Shown here one piece after another: positions 1 through 9,450 of a DNA stretch of 21,803 nucleotides. Origin of the DNA: Chara braunii (taxonomy: Eukaryota > Streptophyta > Charophyceae > Charales > Characeae); NCBI GenBank assembly GCA_003427395.1, contig BFEA01000067.1, forward strand, positions 2,617,978 to 2,639,780. Direction: 5' to 3'. Below the pieces are notes generated by a model. That model was not told the origin of the DNA and searched no databases. It saw only the letters and a list, made by a program, of their open reading frames with translations. The position numbers were made by a program, and so were the translations under genes. Positions within the stretch are counted from its first letter, which is position 1, and each line of letters opens with the position of its first letter.

Positions 1-31
1 GATGGGGGTACCTGAAACCCCATTTAAAAGC

Positions 32-1244
32 TTCAGCCACTTCAGCGGTTTCAGGTCCCCACCTGAAATTCCTGAAATGACCTGAAGTGGCTGAAAAAAC
101 AGGCAAAAAAAAAAAAAAAAAAAAACATAAAACTTGTCCTGCAAACCACCCGAAACTTCTGAAATAACCTGAAGTGTGTTCAGGCCATTTCAGCGGTTTC
201 ATACCACTTCAGAATCTTTCATTCTGAAATTTCAGTTGGTCGTTAACCACGAGTGGCGGTCCCTCGTGGATTCGAGTGCCGCTTATGACACTCAAGTGTC
301 AGACTCGAAGTGTCGTGAGGGTCTAATCCCTCACGACATTGCACGACTGAAGGAATAGTTGTGCCGCCGCCACGAGACCTCCGGCCTTTGGTCTGAGCGT
401 CTCGGCAGGCAAGGCAAATAGGCTCTACACGGGGGCAAATTCCTTTCCTGCAGAGCCTAGGGCTTGAGATGTCTTGGACAAGGACCTTGAATCCCGGCCC
501 AGGACCAACGTCCGACTATAAAAATCTTCTAAAAAGCAAAGGTAAAAAGAGAAACCCCATTTTCTCTCGGGAAACAATCTGGTTAACCCTTATGCACAAT
601 CACAGTGGCCTCTCAAACACTCAGGGCACTTATAAACATATAAGGGTTAATTTTATAGGACGATCACTTCTCACAGTTACAGTGGGGCTCCTCTCAACCA
701 TATATGTATGTAATCGCAGACAATCACATCCAGAGTCCGAACCACAAACGCACCTGCAATTACATCAAAGATTCATCCAGAAGTCCATGCACTACACGGG
801 GTCAACTTCAACTATTCCTTGCACTCATACCCCTCGCTTTAGCCATACAAGCCTCACTCGTGCAACTCTTAAATAAATACTCAGTATTTTTATTTGATGG
901 TCATTCAATAAAGTCCGGGTGAAAACACAACAAAACAATTCAATCACAAGGCTGAAGCTTTTAGGTTGAGTGGCAGGAGTGAATTGGAGTTGAATCGTAA
1001 ACCGACGAATCGACAACCGACTTGTTATCAGTGATAACAGAATGTGATCCTCATAGGATCAAGCTGAAACTAGTCCAAATTCTGAATCAATCAATCAAAA
1101 AGACCTGTAACACAAGACAGGTCAATCCCCAAGCTAAAATCATAAGTGTATGGAGAGTACAACTCTATAACACATTATCACCCAAGATCTTTCTAGTTGA
1201 CTAAGCCTGAATCTACCTTTAAGCCGTGCCCAAAGCAAAGGTAG
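32..1244. repeat. Chain of short perfect hairpins
   Basis: Successive inverted repeats, each with a different stem sequence, fill this stretch. Arms seen: 32-45/82-95 (14 bp, TTCAGCCACTTCAG) enclosing 49-56/61-68 (TTTCAGGT/ACCTGAAA); 208-215/221-228; 247-253/263-269; 271-277/303-309 enclosing 286-292/295-301; 311-321/328-338 (11 bp, loop 6); 419-426/452-459; 548-554/561-567; 583-593/640-650 (11 bp); 875-881/883-889; 1023-1030/1032-1039; 1045-1051/1055-1061; 1102-1108/1117-1123; 1154-1158/1162-1166; 1213-1220/1237-1244. A 7-bp perfect arm pair with a short loop is expected less than once per kb by chance. No convincing gene is seen here. The open frames at 176-358 and 469-876 have no recognisable domain. 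Confidence 0.75.
105..125 (+). repeat. Poly-A run (21 A)
   Basis: An uninterrupted A tract follows the first hairpin block. It could be the tail of a retroposed sequence or a simple slippage run. No target-site duplication is evident. Confidence 0.9.
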
Positions 1245-1326
1245 ACCCTGGCGTAATCTCCTCTATATAAAGTGGATAGCCAGAATCGCCACCTGTCAAA
1301 ATATAATCTATCTCCTCTGAACTAAG

Positions 1327-1860
1327 AAAATTTCGACAGCGCTTCCCGTAGTAAAAGTGTCTTTCCAGATATGAAAGTTGAAATAATTTTTAACTCTGGA
1401 AAGTTAAATTTTGTCTAACTCCCTGAATTAGTAAAAATTTGGGCAGCACTCCTTTTAGAAAGAGAGACTTCCCAGATTTATACTAAGTCGGCTATGAACT
1501 CAAAAGACAACTTGGGTTCAAATTTAGACAAGATTTAACTAACTCCTTAGTTTTGCAGAAATTTCGGCAGCACTCCCTCTAAAAAAGTGCTATTCCAAAA
1601 TTTATACAAAGTTAAGTTCAGAATTTGAGACTAACTTTGACTTCTCAAAGTCCAATTTTGTGTAACTCCCTGAATTAGCAAAAATTTGGGCAGCACTCCC
1701 TTTAGAAAAGAAGACTTTCGAAATTTTTACTAAGTCAGATATTAAGAAAAAGACAAGTTGAACTTTTACAAAAGAAAAATTGACTAACTCCTTATATTTG
1801 TAGAAATTTCGGCAGCGCTTCCCGTAGAGAAAGTAGCTTGCCAACATTTATACAAAGCCA
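1327..1860. repeat. Alternating two-type (A-B) tandem repeat, five units
   Basis: Five units carry a core like AAATTTCGGCAGCACTCCC. The GGCAGC (GACAGC in the first) falls at 1335, 1442, 1566, 1690 and 1811, so spacing is 107-124 bp. Units 1, 3 and 5 are type A (TTTCGRCAGC; units 3 and 5 end in TTTATACAAAG). Units 2 and 4 are type B (TTTGGGCAGCACTCC, preceded by AACTCCCTGAATTAG, followed by TACTAAGTC). Same-type units lie about 231-248 bp apart, so the true period is an A+B dimer. A 7-bp hairpin sits at 1634-1640/1645-1651. The array is AT-rich and non-coding. It could be satellite DNA or a tandem-repeat segment of a retroelement. Confidence 0.8.
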
Positions 1861-2152
1861 AATATAGAAAAATATCCCAAAAAATGCGAAAATTTACCTA
1901 AGTAAAAAAAACTATCACAAAAAATGTAGTAATTGAAACAAACTCCTATCGCTCTAGCACATGGCGAGCAACTAAAGCAACTACCTATCCAATTGAAACT
2001 CATACAAAGTAGCGATCTCATTCAGCCACATGCAGGCCAAACCACAAAGGTAAGTACTCTCACCATCCCAAATTTATCTAGACAACAATAGTTCATGATC
2101 TTTCAAGGATTTAACCCTTTATACCCTGCTTACATAAGGCATAAAGTCGGGT
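1861..2152. other. AT-rich spacer, no gene seen
   Basis: No open frame with coding character, RNA gene or clear repeat is visible. A weak inverted pair CTTTAT/ATAAAG lies near 2119-2147. Confidence 0.6.
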
Positions 2153-3034
2153 CACCCAAACTTACGGAATGTGCCTAACTTAGTCGAGAAGTATACACAA
2201 AACAGAGGGCATAACAACTTTTCTCTTCTTGGGGCATATGACTAGACCACTCTAGTCGCCCTGAACTGTTTAAGATATCCAAGTTATATATACATGTTTT
2301 TCCTTTGTCTTCTAAGGCTGCATATGATTGAACTAGCTTAAGTTCTGTCTGCCCCAGCTTACCATCAATTTTATTCTTAATTATACTCTCTTCAAGTTGC
2401 GATAGGCTATAGTCAGACCACCTGAACTTATAGAACAGTCTCATTAGCCCGTTCTTAAATAGAATAATAATAAAGTATAGCCAAGTTATAACCTTTGGGT
2501 TCCAGCATGTGCGGGCGTTGAGTCAGACCACCTGAACTTACAGAACAGTCTAGCTATCGGCCTGATTTGTTCCTCTCTGATCCAAAATGTGTGTGACATA
2601 GGGCTAGATCACCAGAACTTACAGAACCATCTGCCCTCTGTCAGGTTCATTTTCTCAGAATAAAGTCAGGAAGAGGCTAAGCCACCTAAACTTATAGAAC
2701 AACTTAGACCTCCTCGTTCAGAACCAAATAAACAGAGGAAAACCCAAAATAAACAAGGCGGCCAAGACACCTGAACTTACAGAATGCACTTGGTCCCTGA
2801 AAAGTCAACCACAATCAAACCCTCGCAAGTCAAAGCAGTCAGGCCACCTAAACTTATAGAACAGCCTGACCCCCCATGCAAAACCACAACACAGGGTCTC
2901 CCCAAACTTATGGGGACTTCCCAGCCTCCAAAGCAATCAGAACCCCTAAACTTATAGAAGGGTCTGACACTCCAATCAAAACCAAAATAAACAAAGCATT
3001 GGGTCTCCCCAACCTTATGGGGCCCTCCCAGCCT
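2153..3034. repeat. Diverged tandem repeat, about ten CACCTRAACTTAYAGAAC units
   Basis: Units based on CACCTRAACTTAYAGAACA begin near 2153, 2416, 2526, 2607, 2682, 2766, 2844, 2895, 2938 and 3002. The stretches 2411-2441 and 2521-2551 match over 31 bp with one difference. The blocks 2895-2927 and 3002-3034 (GGTCTCCCCAAMCTTATGGGG type) are nearly identical and 107 bp apart, alternating with the AACTTATAGAA type at 2844 and 2938. Spacing ranges from 41 to 110 bp. The minus-strand frames over this stretch (2175-2444 and 2777-3049) are products of the repeat and not genes. A 7-bp hairpin with a 4-nt loop (GACTAGA/TCTAGTC) is at 2240-2257. Confidence 0.75.
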
Positions 3035-4226
3035 TAATGACCCAGTCAAGCCTCAAGCAAATCAGCCCTTCATCCTGCCTTTCCCAGATGCAGTTCTTTT
3101 CACAGTCTGCTTTCACACAACCAACAAAGTTGAAACTGAGATCGAGCAGACATTCCTTTACTTAGCCTGGTTCAGTGTCCTGAAAGTCAAACAAAGGTCA
3201 AAGTAAGGGTGCACACCATATATTCAGTCAAACGTAGAAAGATGTACAGATAGGGGTTGTAGCCGGGTTTATAGAGGGAGTCAAGGAATTACCACTCAGT
3301 TCCCTGCATCCAGGACTCCTCTTGAGTCCCGACAGAGCTCCCGCAATCGGTGGGGCGAACCTCCCACAGAGGCCTTGGCGCGGATTACGGGTTGCAATCT
3401 CGCCTGTCGCCTTCCTCTCAGAACTAGTAGACTAGACTTAGAGAAAGAAGGCAGAAGGAGATAGGTTTGACACTCTCAGATCCCAAGAGGGTGCTCTCAA
3501 ACTCGCAGGAGAGGGCATTGTTACCTTGTTTCGCCTGAGGGCCCCGCAATGATGGCCAAAGCACGCAGTTGTTGATCAACCCGAAACCAAGCTGCTGAAA
3601 CAGTCCCTCCTATCACAACACTAAACCCCCTCCCCTCGTACCGAGCCCAACCACTTCCTGGTACCCTCCCTCAGCTCAATTGCTGCTGCACGGCAGGCCG
3701 TAGCAGCCGGCTACAGCCTGTGCGCAATTCAAAAGAAGTAGCGGATGTACACTGTTAACAACAGCAGCAGTCTTCCAAGCGCAGCCAACCAGCAGCGGCA
3801 GCCGTTTGACACATAGCACAGTTCCTTTTTGCAGTCCGACCAGTGGCGCTCAGCAGGTCGTGATCGCTGGCAATAGTCGGCGGCAGCATAACGCAGTACA
3901 CAATAACTGGAGGCAATCAACAGTATCGCGCAGCCGCCAACAGTCAGCCACTGCTTGTGCACAGTCAAGGGCAGCAGCTGCTGTGCACAACCAAACCCGC
4001 AGCAGCAGCCTCCCATAGAGCACCACTCATCAGAAACATCTCGTGCATAGATGCAGCTGCAGCAGCCAACCACAATATTGCCACGGTACGGCCTTACACG
4101 CAGGAAGGTAGAGCGGCTATCTGCATAGGTAGGTCAGGCAAATTCGGGTAACCTCCCACACTTACTAGAGAAGATGTTGTCTGCCCGGTCTACCTGCTGA
4201 CCCACTTTCGTAGCTTCCTCCGTTAG
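3035..4226. other. Non-coding stretch with CAG/CAA-rich low-complexity DNA
   Basis: No gene is supported. The segment 3700-4080 is rich in CAGCAG and CAACAG words, which keeps both strands open (minus 3729-4073, plus 3806-4018) and gives Cys/Leu- or Gln/Ser-rich nonsense peptides. A hairpin GGACTC/GAGTCC lies at 3313-3329. Its right flank matches an inverted copy near 20972 (see the separate entry). Confidence 0.55.
3250..3349 (+). repeat. Dispersed repeat, copy 1 (inverted mate near 20971)
   Basis: CAGAGCTCCCGCAATCG at 3333-3349 is an exact 17-bp match to the reverse complement of 20972-20988. The 37 bp before it align without gaps to the mate at roughly half the positions, starting with TCCCTGC. 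A GGGTTTAT word upstream (about 3266) is also shared. This is consistent with two old, oppositely oriented fragments of one mobile element, perhaps an LTR. No terminal repeats or coding remnant identify it. Confidence 0.55.
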
Positions 4227-4268
4227 AACAACGGTTGGAGCTTGACCAGGTACTCACAACTTGACAGT

Positions 4269-4312
4269 ATGGCCTTGACTATCCTTCCACCCCGTGCTGC
4301 CAATTTTCCAAG
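4269..4312 (+). CDS. Candidate exon 1 of an unrecognised plus-strand gene
   Basis: The ATG at 4269 opens a frame encoding MALTILPPRAANFP plus two bases, ending at the strong donor AAG|GTAAGC (intron from 4313). The frame is open upstream only to 4227, after a TAG. The partial codon joins in phase with the exon at 4580. No domain is recognised. The start is chosen only because it is the sole ATG between the upstream stop and the donor, so an earlier non-coding exon is possible. Confidence 0.3.
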
Positions 4313-4579
4313 GTAAGCAATTCTCTTTTCAAGTTTTCTCTTTCTTGCCCGTCCGCTCTCTCTCTCTCGTGGCTGCATGTGCCCTTGCGCTTCAACGGTA
4401 GGGAAATGAAGAGAAGGACGAAATTGTTTCCAGAGTTGAACACGGGCAGATACACATAGCCCACCACTGTTACAACACTCTACTTGCTTGCAATCCTTCT
4501 GAGGAATGCGAGTTAATCCTTCCTCATCCCTGTCTCCTCTCTTTCTCTCCCTACCTCTACCTTTGCTTCCCGCCTGCAG

Positions 4580-4764
4580 CCGGCCGAATTTGCAGTCGGA
4601 TTCGGTCGAGAATCGTGATGATAGCGAACAAGCGTACGAACCTGTAGCTGCGGTCACCTTCTCCAATGGGAACGAGCAACGCACCAGCCACACACATAAG
4701 TCTCCAACGCCGCAACTCGCTCCGTGCTACCTCTCCCGACAGGATAAACAGTGTCGGGCAACAG
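4580..4764 (+). CDS. Candidate exon 2 of an unrecognised plus-strand gene
   Basis: A long pyrimidine tract (about 4520-4575) ends in CTGCAG|C at 4579/4580, a textbook 3' splice site. The exon ends at CAG|GTAAGT (4764/4765), a near-perfect 5' splice site. Between them one frame stays open for 61 codons; it contains SVENRDDSEQAYEPV and TFSNGNEQ. It is acidic and polar at first and later Ser/Thr/Pro-rich, with no domain I recognise. The first base completes the split codon from the exon ending at 4312, and the last base starts a codon that fits the exon at 5740. The sequence around the donor recurs at 16895, so the segment could be part of a repeat. Splicing is inferred from consensus only. Confidence 0.4.
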
Positions 4765-5739
4765 GTAAGTCTCTATCCTTGCGGTTGGTCTCACGCTACT
4801 AAACTCAAAAGGGCTATACCAAGATCGAACGAATCTATCCGCAAATGTGGTTAGATTCATTCCCCATCTTCTCTTTTTGCAATGGCTACCCACTCCCCCG
4901 CGCGCAGCTCATAGTACCTACCTTGTCCAAACTATAACTCCTATGCCAAAACTAACCTTACCACTCGCTTCACCCTGCCTTCGAATCATAGGTCCGGTCC
5001 TTACTGTGTTGAAATCCATATAGGAACGCACGAGGACATGCGCTTCCCACTCGCCCCTCTCTATAGCTCCCCGCCATAGCTCAGCGCACCATGCCTCCAA
5101 CTAACTCTCTTTCCACTAACCTTTTCCTAAATCTGACTGCATAATCGGGGTCGCCATCCCCAAAACCCCCCGATTTGAATCTTTGATCGCCTGTTTTTTG
5201 TTAAGTAACGGGCGAGATCTCTGATCTTGAGACTCCCCTTCACCTCCTCCCATTGGGTTCGCCCGAGGCCAAACCCCTAGGATCGGCTCTTCCCTCGCCT
5301 GATTCCGTTAAGTAACGAGCGGGTCATGTCTTCTTCCCTCGGCCATAGCTTCGTTGCTATTTCTCTAACATCGAATGCACCCGGCGCGAATTCGTGCCAG
5401 GTTCATTCACTCCCACTCTTCACTTACTCCCAATACTCCCCCACTCGCTTTCACGGTGAAACGAGCAGGCATACGTTTTCGCCCTCCGCCATAGTCTTTC
5501 CTCCCCTACTTTGCATGCACCCAGCACCGGGTTCCGTCCCGATCCATTCGCTCTCCCGCTCTCTTCTTCTGCTTGCCTCTGATGCCTCCGCCAGCTCCAC
5601 GCCCGACGGCTGATCGGTCCTTCCTGTAGCGTAGCAAGAAGCAGTCGGGCGCCCCGACTTTACTATATCTACTCTAGGTCTGTCCCCTCCTGGCCCGTCA
5701 CCCGCTGCGCTGGCACTCCGCCACAGCCTTCCTCCGTAG
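4765..5739 (+). other. Candidate intron, pyrimidine-rich
   Basis: This stretch would be a 975-bp intron with GTAAGT at its start and CTTCCTCCGTAG at its end. It contains a direct repeat of GTTAAGTAACG followed by a GC-rich GGCGAG/AGCGGG tail, at about 5200 and 5309. Open frames across it are short and unremarkable. Confidence 0.3.
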
Positions 5740-5957
5740 TCTCAACGCCTGTTCCCACTACGCTACCGCCCCGCCTTGCCTTCCCTGCGCTGCCCTGCCA
5801 AGCTCTCTACTCGCCCCGGCTGCCGGTCTCTTCAGCCTATGGTCCGCGAGCAGCCTTCCACAACCCTTTCTTGCCCCGCTCCGCTCCGATGGTGTCCACC
5901 ACCACCTCGGACCCCCAATGGACAAACTCTCGTTCAGTCAATTGGACGTGGACCTAA
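5740..5957 (+). CDS. Candidate exon 3 and stop of the plus-strand gene
   Basis: After an acceptor-like CTTCCTCCGTAG, the frame that continues the split codon from 4764 stays open for 72 codons to TAA at 5955-5957. The peptide is proline- and serine-rich (for example RLPVSSAYGPRAAF and PMVSTTTSDPQWTNS). The joined three-exon model would give a protein of about 148 residues with no recognised domain. A competing frame overlaps the end of this exon (see 5918-6445), so this exon may be wrong. Confidence 0.28.
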
Positions 5958-6445
5958 GGGCGCGGCCCGCTGTAAGGCCTATACGTGGGTTTTGGTGAAG
6001 CGAGCCCCGTACGACCTTCGACGGTAATTCCAATGAGAACTTTGAAGACCGAAGTGGAAGAAAAGCCCCGCGGGCGGACCTCGTGGGGACGGACGGTGCT
6101 CCTCGGCCCATGTACCAAAATAATTAGGATACAGGAATGTCGCCGTCACCCCAAGCGCGCGAGAACCCGCAGGCCAGCCTTAGAAGGCGCGCACTCAAGG
6201 TCCTCGACCGCCCCGACGACCATTAGATCCGGCGTCCCGTCCCGGTCAGCGGCACGCCAGAGCATAGCAATAACAATAATACGTCGTTAAATAATAAAGC
6301 ATTTAAAACCTCTAAACCGCCTGCATCGCTCCGACGCCGCCACGACAAACCCAAGGGGGATAGCCCCGTCGGGCCCTCGAACCCCTCGGCCCCTTCACTC
6401 CACTCTGATATTCCCGCGTCGTCGTCATTCGTCCTCGATCCCTAA
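5918..6445 (+). pseudogene. Degenerate open frame, possibly an N-terminal gag relic
   Basis: From the ATG at 5918 one frame runs to TAA at 6443-6445, interrupted by TGA 5996, TAG 6125 and TAG 6224. It encodes polar, Arg/Pro/Ser/Asn-rich stretches such as TTFDGNSNENFEDRSGRK and DKPKGDSPVGPSNPSAP. Such composition is common at the N terminus of charophyte retroelement gag proteins, and the decayed gag-pol frame begins 400 bp downstream in the same orientation. No defining motif is present, so the assignment is speculative. Confidence 0.25.
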
Positions 6446-6853
6446 ATCTCCTTGACGAAGGTTCGATACGGTAACCAATAGCGTTAGGCCTAAGGTTGGG
6501 TCTAGCTCAGACGGAAGCCTAAATAAACAGACACCGCACGACGCGCGGGTCTACTGAAACACTTTCAGAAATCACATTGTTGTCGATGCCGTCCTCCGCT
6601 CGTACGCATAGGTTGTAAACACGCGCACCAATCAAGAGACAAAAATCTTTTTAATCCCAAATTAAATCAAAAATATATAAATAAAAATTTGGCCAGCGAT
6701 CACTCCGGCTTTTCAGTCATCAATAAATCAAATCACGCGCGCCTCAAGCCTGCGCGCCCACACACTCTCTATTCTAGTCAACTATTCAGTCGACCTTGAC
6801 TACAGACACAGCCGCGCCTCGCGCGGTACACTTAGACTTTAATCCAAACTTAA
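6446..6853 (+). other. AT-rich spacer with no gene
   Basis: No coding frame is supported. A TATA-like AAAAATATATAAATAAAA lies near 6668-6685. If this stretch is leader or LTR sequence of the downstream element, its partner copy was not found by eye in the window. Confidence 0.45.
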
Positions 6854-6877
6854 TCTCTGTCACTCGCAAAAACCAGG

Positions 6878-6903
6878 GCGGATACCCTTGTAAGGGTATC
6901 CGC
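6878..6903. repeat. Perfect 12-bp hairpin with 2-nt loop
   Basis: GCGGATACCCTT (6878-6889) and AAGGGTATCCGC (6892-6903) are perfect reverse complements around GT. The core ACCCTT-NN-AAGGGTAT recurs in the hairpin at 15489-15518. Confidence 0.9.
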
Positions 6904-6948
6904 ACCGACACCGCAGGAGGTAATCCTTCGAATGAGCAAGCACAGGCT

Positions 6949-6980
6949 CCCCAGCCAGCTGGGGCCCCAGCCAGCTGGGG
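6949..6980. repeat. Perfect tandem duplication of a 16-bp palindrome
   Basis: CCCCAGCCAGCTGGGG occurs twice back to back (6949-6964 and 6965-6980). Each copy is itself nearly palindromic, so the 32 bp can fold in several ways. It falls inside the gag-tail frame, where 32 bp is not a whole number of codons. Confidence 0.9.
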
Positions 6981-7299
6981 AAGAATCGCCAATCACGGCA
7001 GAGGGAGACGAAGAGGAGGATAAAAAAATTAGGGAGGAAGAAGACAAACAGGCAAAAATTTGGGCCAAGAGAAGGAAGGAAGGAGCTAAGGAAGAGAAGT
7101 CCAAAAAGGATGAGACATCGAACAAGAAGAGAAAGTACTAAACCTCGATCGAAGAGGGACTAGACCGGGAGGGGTTGGTAAATAAGTTGTTAGAAGACCA
7201 CAATGAACTATTGAATCTAAGAGAAATCCTTGCTTCAGCTCCAAAACTAAGGGAAATGGTAAAGGCTAGGTTGTCACGCCGAAGGGTGGCCACGGTCTG

Positions 7300-8131
7300 A
7301 CTTGGAGACCTGATTCCCAAGGAAGTGAACTGGAGCATTGCAGGGAGTAAGATGGACTGGAATTTCGTAAGAACGGGGTTCATTGACGTAATTATAAAGG
7401 GGAAGATGTGTCATGGGATGGTCGATACCGGGGCAGAGATGAACATCATAAACGGAGAAACCTCGGTGAGACTAGGGCTGGAAGTTGATGAAAATGATTG
7501 CGGGTTTCTCAATGGAGCTAGCGGCAAGACCGGGTACACGGGGGTCGCATCGAATGTTGTAATAGAAATAGGAAGAGTCAAGGTGCGTACATATTTTTAT
7601 GTTATGCCCAGTTTGGACCTTCCAATTTTACTAGGCAGATCGTTCCTGTGCAGGTCCGAGTCGCTCATTATCAACAAACATGATGGCACCATGTTTGTCA
7701 TTTTGTGTGATCCCGCCTGTGGGAACTTTGAAGTAATCACTTGTAGGAATACTGGGCCGCACAGCTCGAAGAACAGACTCGACGTTGGGTCCTACACATT
7801 TGAAGAATCAAAGAATAGGAGAAGGGAACTGGAATGGGAGGAAGGAGAAAAGTCAGATGATGAAGAAGTCAGTGGGCTTATGTTGAGCCTGACCAATATC
7901 ATTGACGCGGTAGAATTGGTATCGGCCTATACGATGGCGGACCCAGACGCCGTCAGAGCACTCGCAGAAAAAATCCAAGACGATCCAGAAGGAAGAAGAG
8001 TCGATCTTGTTTACCGACCTCCTCCTCCTTCTCAAATGATAGGGCCGCATATGGCAAATGCGCAAGCTGGCGGTCGGCATTTTTTAGGGGTGGGTTCAAG
8101 CAGGGTTCCAAAAGGCGGTACAAGACGGTAG
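7300..8131 (+). pseudogene. Retropepsin-like aspartic protease region of a Ty3/gypsy-type pol
   Basis: A 277-codon open stretch follows the TGA at 7298. The first Met-encoding ATG is at 7352. VDTGAEMNII (about 7423-7452) is the catalytic D-T/S-G loop of retropepsins, and LPILLGRSFL (about 7619-7648) is the C-terminal hydrophobic-Gly motif. Both are needed for a dimeric protease that cleaves the Gag-Pol polyprotein. KHDGT and CDPACGNFEVITCRNTGP follow, as in the Chara-type families I recall. After about 7800 the sequence is an acidic linker. The frame leaves the pol frame between about 8020 and 8090 by a shift, and reads out of frame to TAG at 8129. No independent start is needed because the protease is normally made as part of a polyprotein. 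Confidence 0.85.
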
Positions 8132-8409
8132 ACAAGAAAAGTCAGCCAGTTTCGGTTCTGGTAAGTGAAGAGGAAGGTGTGTACTACGAACAAGAGAGGG
8201 AGTTGGTGCGACAAATGTGAGAATGTACTAAGAATGAGCCTTGTCGCATCAACAAAGAGACTGAGAGGGAATTGATAATAGGAGAACCTGGGTTTCTGAC
8301 AAGGTAAGAAGAGGACTTGGTGAAAGAACTAATACGCGAGAAGCATGGAGCATATGCGTTCAATGATGATCAGCGTGGAAGGCTGGACGTTGACAAGATC
8401 GAAATGATC
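8086..8409 (+). pseudogene. Protease-RT linker, frameshifted and stop-broken
   Basis: In the RT frame this segment reads QGSKRRYKTVDKKSQPVSV, then RELVRQM, stop TGA at 8218, NEPCRINKETERELIIGEPG, stop TAA at 8305, and KHGAYAFNDDQRGRLDVDKI, stop TGA at 8410. The content continues the polyprotein between protease and RT, so these are inactivating lesions and not gene boundaries. Confidence 0.7.
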
Positions 8410-8412
8410 TGA

Positions 8413-9450
8413 ATCCATACTGTACCTCATGAACCATGGAACGTTCGAGGAGCTAAGTACCCCAATCCCGAAGATCGCAGAAAGGTGGTAGAGTACCTAA
8501 ATGGAAAGATCCGCACAAATGTTGCTGGGTACTCCAGCGGACCATATGCTTCTCCCTGGTTTTGCTTTGTAAAACCAAACGTAGTACTCAGATGGGTACA
8601 ATACCTCCAACGGCTGAACACGGTAACCGTAAGAGACGTTGGGGGACTGCCTAATACTGATCAATTGTCAGAGTCTTGCACAGGGAGATCGATTGTATCA
8701 CTTATTGATCTCTACTCCGGGTATGATCAATTTTCGGTCTATGCTGCACATCGTCCCATAACGGCAATGCACACGCCTAGAGGGTTAGTCCATATGAATG
8801 TTGCACCCCAAGGATGGACCAACGTTGTGGCCATGGTGCAACGAAGTATGATCAGAGTAATGCAGCAAATCAGCCCTCAAATAACCGAGCCATACATTGA
8901 CGATCTTGCCGTCAAGGGTCCGCTTGAAAAGGATGAGTCAAAGGTGGCTCCTGAAATAAGAAGATTCGTATGGGAGCACGTTCAAGGGTTGAGGGAAGTT
9001 TTGTCCCTCTTAGAAGAGTACAACCTCACTGGCAGTGACGTGAAATCCAGACATTGTGTGAAGGAAGTAACCATTCTGGGATATGTATATAACGAGTATG
9101 GTCGACGACCTGATGGCGAGAAGACTAACAAAATCTTGGAATGGCCCACTCCCTTCAGGAATGTGGGAGAAGTTCGAAGCTTCCTTGATACCTATGGATT
9201 TTGGAGAAGGTTCATTGAAAGGTTTGCCAGCAAGACGGAACATCTAAGGAAGCTAGTACGAAAGGATCAGGAATGGGAGTGGGGTAACCATCGAGAAGAG
9301 GTAGTGGAGGAATTGAAGAAGGAGTTCAAGCAAGGAGGTTTGGTATTAGGAGTACCCGATTTTGACGCAACTATGGAACGACCTTTCATAGTTGAGATTG
9401 ATGCTGGGCCAACTGCCTTGGGAGGCGTTTTGATCCAAGCGGACGCTTAA
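8413..9450 (+). pseudogene. Reverse transcriptase domain, Ty3/gypsy type
   Basis: IHTVPHEPWN (8413 onward) begins the RT N-terminal part. The longest stretch runs 8413-9447, ending at TAA 9448. Seen in order: GPYASPWFCFVKPN with LRWVQYLQRLN (fingers), SLIDLYSGYDQF with the first catalytic Asp, MHTPRGLVHMNVAPQGWTN, the catalytic YIDDLAVKG at 8893-8919, LGYVYNEYGRRPD, then the thumb/connection SFLDTYGFWRRF and RKLVRKDQEWEWG. It would copy element RNA into cDNA in virus-like particles. Likely degenerate positions include WVQYLQ, where the family as I recall it has WVQDLQ. The domain is nearly full length but has no intact path from gag and stops in RNase H. Confidence 0.9.

Larger units (their letters stand above)
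6854..7297 (+). pseudogene. C-terminal remnant of retrotransposon gag
   Basis: The frame opens after a TAA at 6851 and reads into the protease, broken by TAA at 7139 and TGA at 7298. Residues encoded at 6990-7138 form a Lys/Glu-rich basic-acidic tail (KIREEEDKQAKIWAKRRKE). They are followed by NKLLEDHNELLNLREILA and SAPKLREMVKARLSRR, the conserved gag-protease junction as I remember it in Chara-type Ty3/gypsy elements. The nucleocapsid CCHC motif and everything before it are missing. The tail contains a perfect tandem 16-bp duplication at 6949-6980. Confidence 0.65.

Noticed and set aside
469-876. 135-codon plus-strand frame
   Set aside because: Its sequence is crossed by several hairpins, has no domain, and is Thr/His/Ser-rich without a good start or splice context.
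3729-4073. Cys/Leu-rich minus-strand frame
   Set aside because: Explained by CAG/CAA low complexity, and the opposite strand is open as well.
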